From: Candidatus Kuenenia stuttgartensis
Lineage (GTDB): Bacteria; Planctomycetota; UBA1135; UBA2386
Assembly (NCBI GenBank): GCA_945861365.1
Contig: CAMAUH010000217.1
Coordinates: 1 to 7,258, forward strand
Reading direction: 5' to 3'
DNA length: 7,258 bases
This document shows, in pieces, positions 6,415-7,258 of this stretch (its first letter is position 1; every line of letters begins with the position of its first letter). The notes under the pieces are model-generated. The model searched no databases, was not told the origin of the DNA, and saw nothing but the letters and a program-made list of their open reading frames with translations. A program made the position numbers and the translations under genes.

Positions 6415-6567
6415 GTGTTCCCGCGGGGCCAGCGGGTGCGCTCGATCGCGCTGCGCGGTGCGGTGCTCTGGGAACAGGCGGTCGACCTGGATCTCTCCGC
6501 CCCGAACGGCTTCGCCCTGCAACCGGGCAACATCGGCCGCTTCACCATCGGCGAACGCAGCTACTGA
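6415..6567 (+). pseudogene. 50-codon orphan tail of a secreted protein (gene remnant or tiny coupled ORF)
   Basis: Directly after the kinase TGA a GTG (6415) opens 50 codons ending in TGA 6565-6567, in the same frame as the kinase. By hand count, about 45 of 50 third positions are G or C, as in real genes here. The peptide reads VLWEQAVDLDLSAPNGFALQ and then ends GRFTIGERSY. This is the style of the extreme C-terminus of Planctomycete secreted proteins. It aligns loosely with the tail of the product of 2137-3132 (YAYQAVVLDPANGS against LWEQAVDLDLSAPNG). It has no signal peptide and no domain of its own. I favour a remnant: the 3' end of a secreted-protein gene whose 5' part was lost, perhaps when the sigma-kinase pair arrived. 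Alternatives are a translationally coupled small protein (TGAGTG junction) or readthrough extension of the kinase. Coding origin is fairly well supported; present expression is not. Confidence 0.55.
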
Positions 6568-6832
6568 TCTCTGATCTGGTCCGAGAGGCGATTGCCTCGA
6601 TGGAAGGGGAGACCTTGGCAGCGGCATCGCCGGGGAAATCGCACGGCCCGCGCCGCACGATCTCCCTTCCGACGCCAACGGGAACCGCGCGCCCGTATCC
6701 CCGGCGCGCCACCACTCGCCTGGAGCGCGCCGAACGGATCGTCGTGCGGGCGTGCCGCGGCCGCGGGCGGGAGCGGTGGCGTTCGTGCCGCGGTTCGACC
6801 TCGACCCCTCCGCGGCCCAGGTTTTCGGGTTT
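6568..6832. other. Noncoding gap before the lipoprotein gene
   Basis: About 265 bp with no frame that shows both a plausible start and the strong third-position G/C bias of the neighbours. An open frame from ATG 6600 to 6848 gives an Arg/Pro/Ser-rich peptide without the bias, and I do not call it. The gap holds a small hairpin (6585-6598) and a perfect 12-bp palindrome CCGCGGCCGCGG (6755-6766). It ends in a less GC-rich stretch (about 6820-6838) where the lipoprotein promoter may lie. I see no tRNA or riboswitch fold. Confidence 0.5.
6585..6598 (+). terminator. Possible weak terminator hairpin after the sigma-kinase operon
   Basis: GAGGC (6585-6589) and GCCTC (6594-6598) form a perfect 5-bp stem with a GATT loop, 17 bases after the TGA at 6565-6567. 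No T-run follows, so it is not a textbook intrinsic terminator. It is the only hairpin I noticed shortly downstream of the operon. Confidence 0.25.
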
Positions 6833-6837
6833 ATGTT
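6832..6837 (+). promoter_or_regulatory. Possible -10 element of the lipoprotein gene
   Basis: TATGTT follows a locally AT-richer stretch (GTTTTCGGGTT) and ends 7 bases before ATG 6845. If real, transcription would start at or next to that ATG, giving a leaderless mRNA. This resembles the TATGCT element before the sigma-factor GTG. No -35 hexamer is evident. The element overlaps the alternative ATG at 6833. Confidence 0.25.
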
Positions 6838-6844
6838 GTCGCCG

Positions 6845-7258
6845 ATGACAGGAGCCCTGAAACGCCCGGCGTGGCTGATTGCGTTCGCCGCCCTGTTGGC
6901 CGCGTGCAACAACTCGGGGGGCGGGTCGCCGTCGCCGAGCGTGACGGTGCTCGCCACCAGTCCGCCGACGGGCGCCAGCGGCGTCGAACCTTCGACGCCG
7001 ATCGAGCTCGTGCTGGCTGCCAACTCAGCACCCCTGCGCGCCGCGGATCTGATCGTCACCGACGGTGACAACCGCCTGCCGGGCGCGTTGGCGCGGATCG
7101 GCGCAACCGAGCGTTGGTCCTGGACGCCGGTCGGGGAACTGCCGCGCGGCGCCACGATCCGCGTCGCGACCGCGAGCCAGGGTGAGATCGCGTCGTTCTC
7201 GGTGCGCGACATCCGCCTCGGCGCCCAGCTCGAACTGCCGGGCGAGCAGATCGAGAAC
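6845..7258 (+). CDS. Lipoprotein with bacterial Ig-like (SbsA/Big_5-type) domain, C-terminus beyond window
   Basis: The frame is open from ATG 6845 to the right edge (138 codons seen). Residues 1-21 are a lipoprotein signal peptide: positive residues in LKRPAW, a hydrophobic core LIAFAALLAA, and a lipobox with Cys21 as the acylation site. A short NNSGGGSPSPS linker tethers the mature part. From about residue 32, VTVLATSPPTGASGVEPSTP is the opening typical of SbsA-type Ig-like domains, followed by a further strand pattern ending near residue 110. The protein is likely anchored in the cell envelope; such domains are usually spacers in larger surface proteins, so the missing part probably carries the functional domain. 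ATG 6833 is in frame and would add four residues. No Shine-Dalgarno sequence precedes either start. It lies about 280 bp downstream of the orphan tail and probably has its own promoter. Confidence 0.87.
   Translation, partial: MTGALKRPAWLIAFAALLAACNNSGGGSPSPSVTVLATSPPTGASGVEPSTPIELVLAANSAPLRAADLIVTDGDNRLPGALARIGATERWSWTPVGELPRGATIRVATASQGEIASFSVRDIRLGAQLELPGEQIEN

Noticed and set aside
6600..6848. Small plus-strand ORF starting at ATG 6600
   Set aside because: The peptide is Arg/Pro/Ser-rich, third-position G/C bias is weak, there is no ribosome binding site, and it overlaps the lipoprotein start.
5395..7212. Minus-strand open frame of 605 codons across the kinase tail, the gap and the lipoprotein
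   Set aside because: It crosses three plus-strand coding features with good codon bias and has no domain or bias of its own; long stop-free frames are expected at this GC content.

Overview
The window looks like a piece of a high-GC genome from the phylum Planctomycetota. The evidence is indirect: a short ECF-type sigma factor gene overlaps a membrane-anchored Ser/Thr kinase gene with a TPR-like tail, an arrangement characteristic of that phylum. It is flanked by large secreted repeat proteins and a lipoprotein, Shine-Dalgarno sequences are scarce, and GTG starts are used. Third codon positions are strongly G/C, so every real gene casts long open shadow frames, and I used codon position, domain content and signal peptides to choose between frames. 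Class and genus cannot be fixed from this sequence.

Layout. (1) Bases 1-2032, minus strand: the first 677 residues of a large secreted protein built from about 13 tandem repeats of about 48 residues (beta-propeller-like). It runs off the left edge. (2) Bases 2137-3132, minus strand: a complete secreted protein of 331 residues, probably beta-sandwich, of unassigned function. (3) Bases 3133-3286: a divergent intergenic region with two GC-rich inverted repeats. (4) Bases 3287-3901 and 3898-6414, plus strand: an ECF-like sigma factor and a Ser/Thr protein kinase overlapping by 4 bp (GTGA). (5) Bases 6415-6567, plus strand: an unexpected 50-codon coding-like stretch directly after the kinase stop and in the same frame. 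It reads like the C-terminal tail of a secreted protein and resembles the tail of the 2137-3132 product. (6) Bases 6568-6832: noncoding as far as I can see. (7) From 6845 to the right edge, plus strand: the first 138 residues of a lipoprotein with a bacterial Ig-like domain.

How they may work together. The sigma factor and kinase form a probable signalling pair with no classical anti-sigma factor visible. The kinase would sense a signal through its TPR-containing C-terminal part beyond a single membrane helix, and sigma output would be controlled by or with the kinase. The neighbouring envelope and secreted proteins are plausible targets, but that is inference from position only. Two genes, the minus-strand repeat protein and the right-edge lipoprotein, are truncated by the window and their full lengths are unknown.
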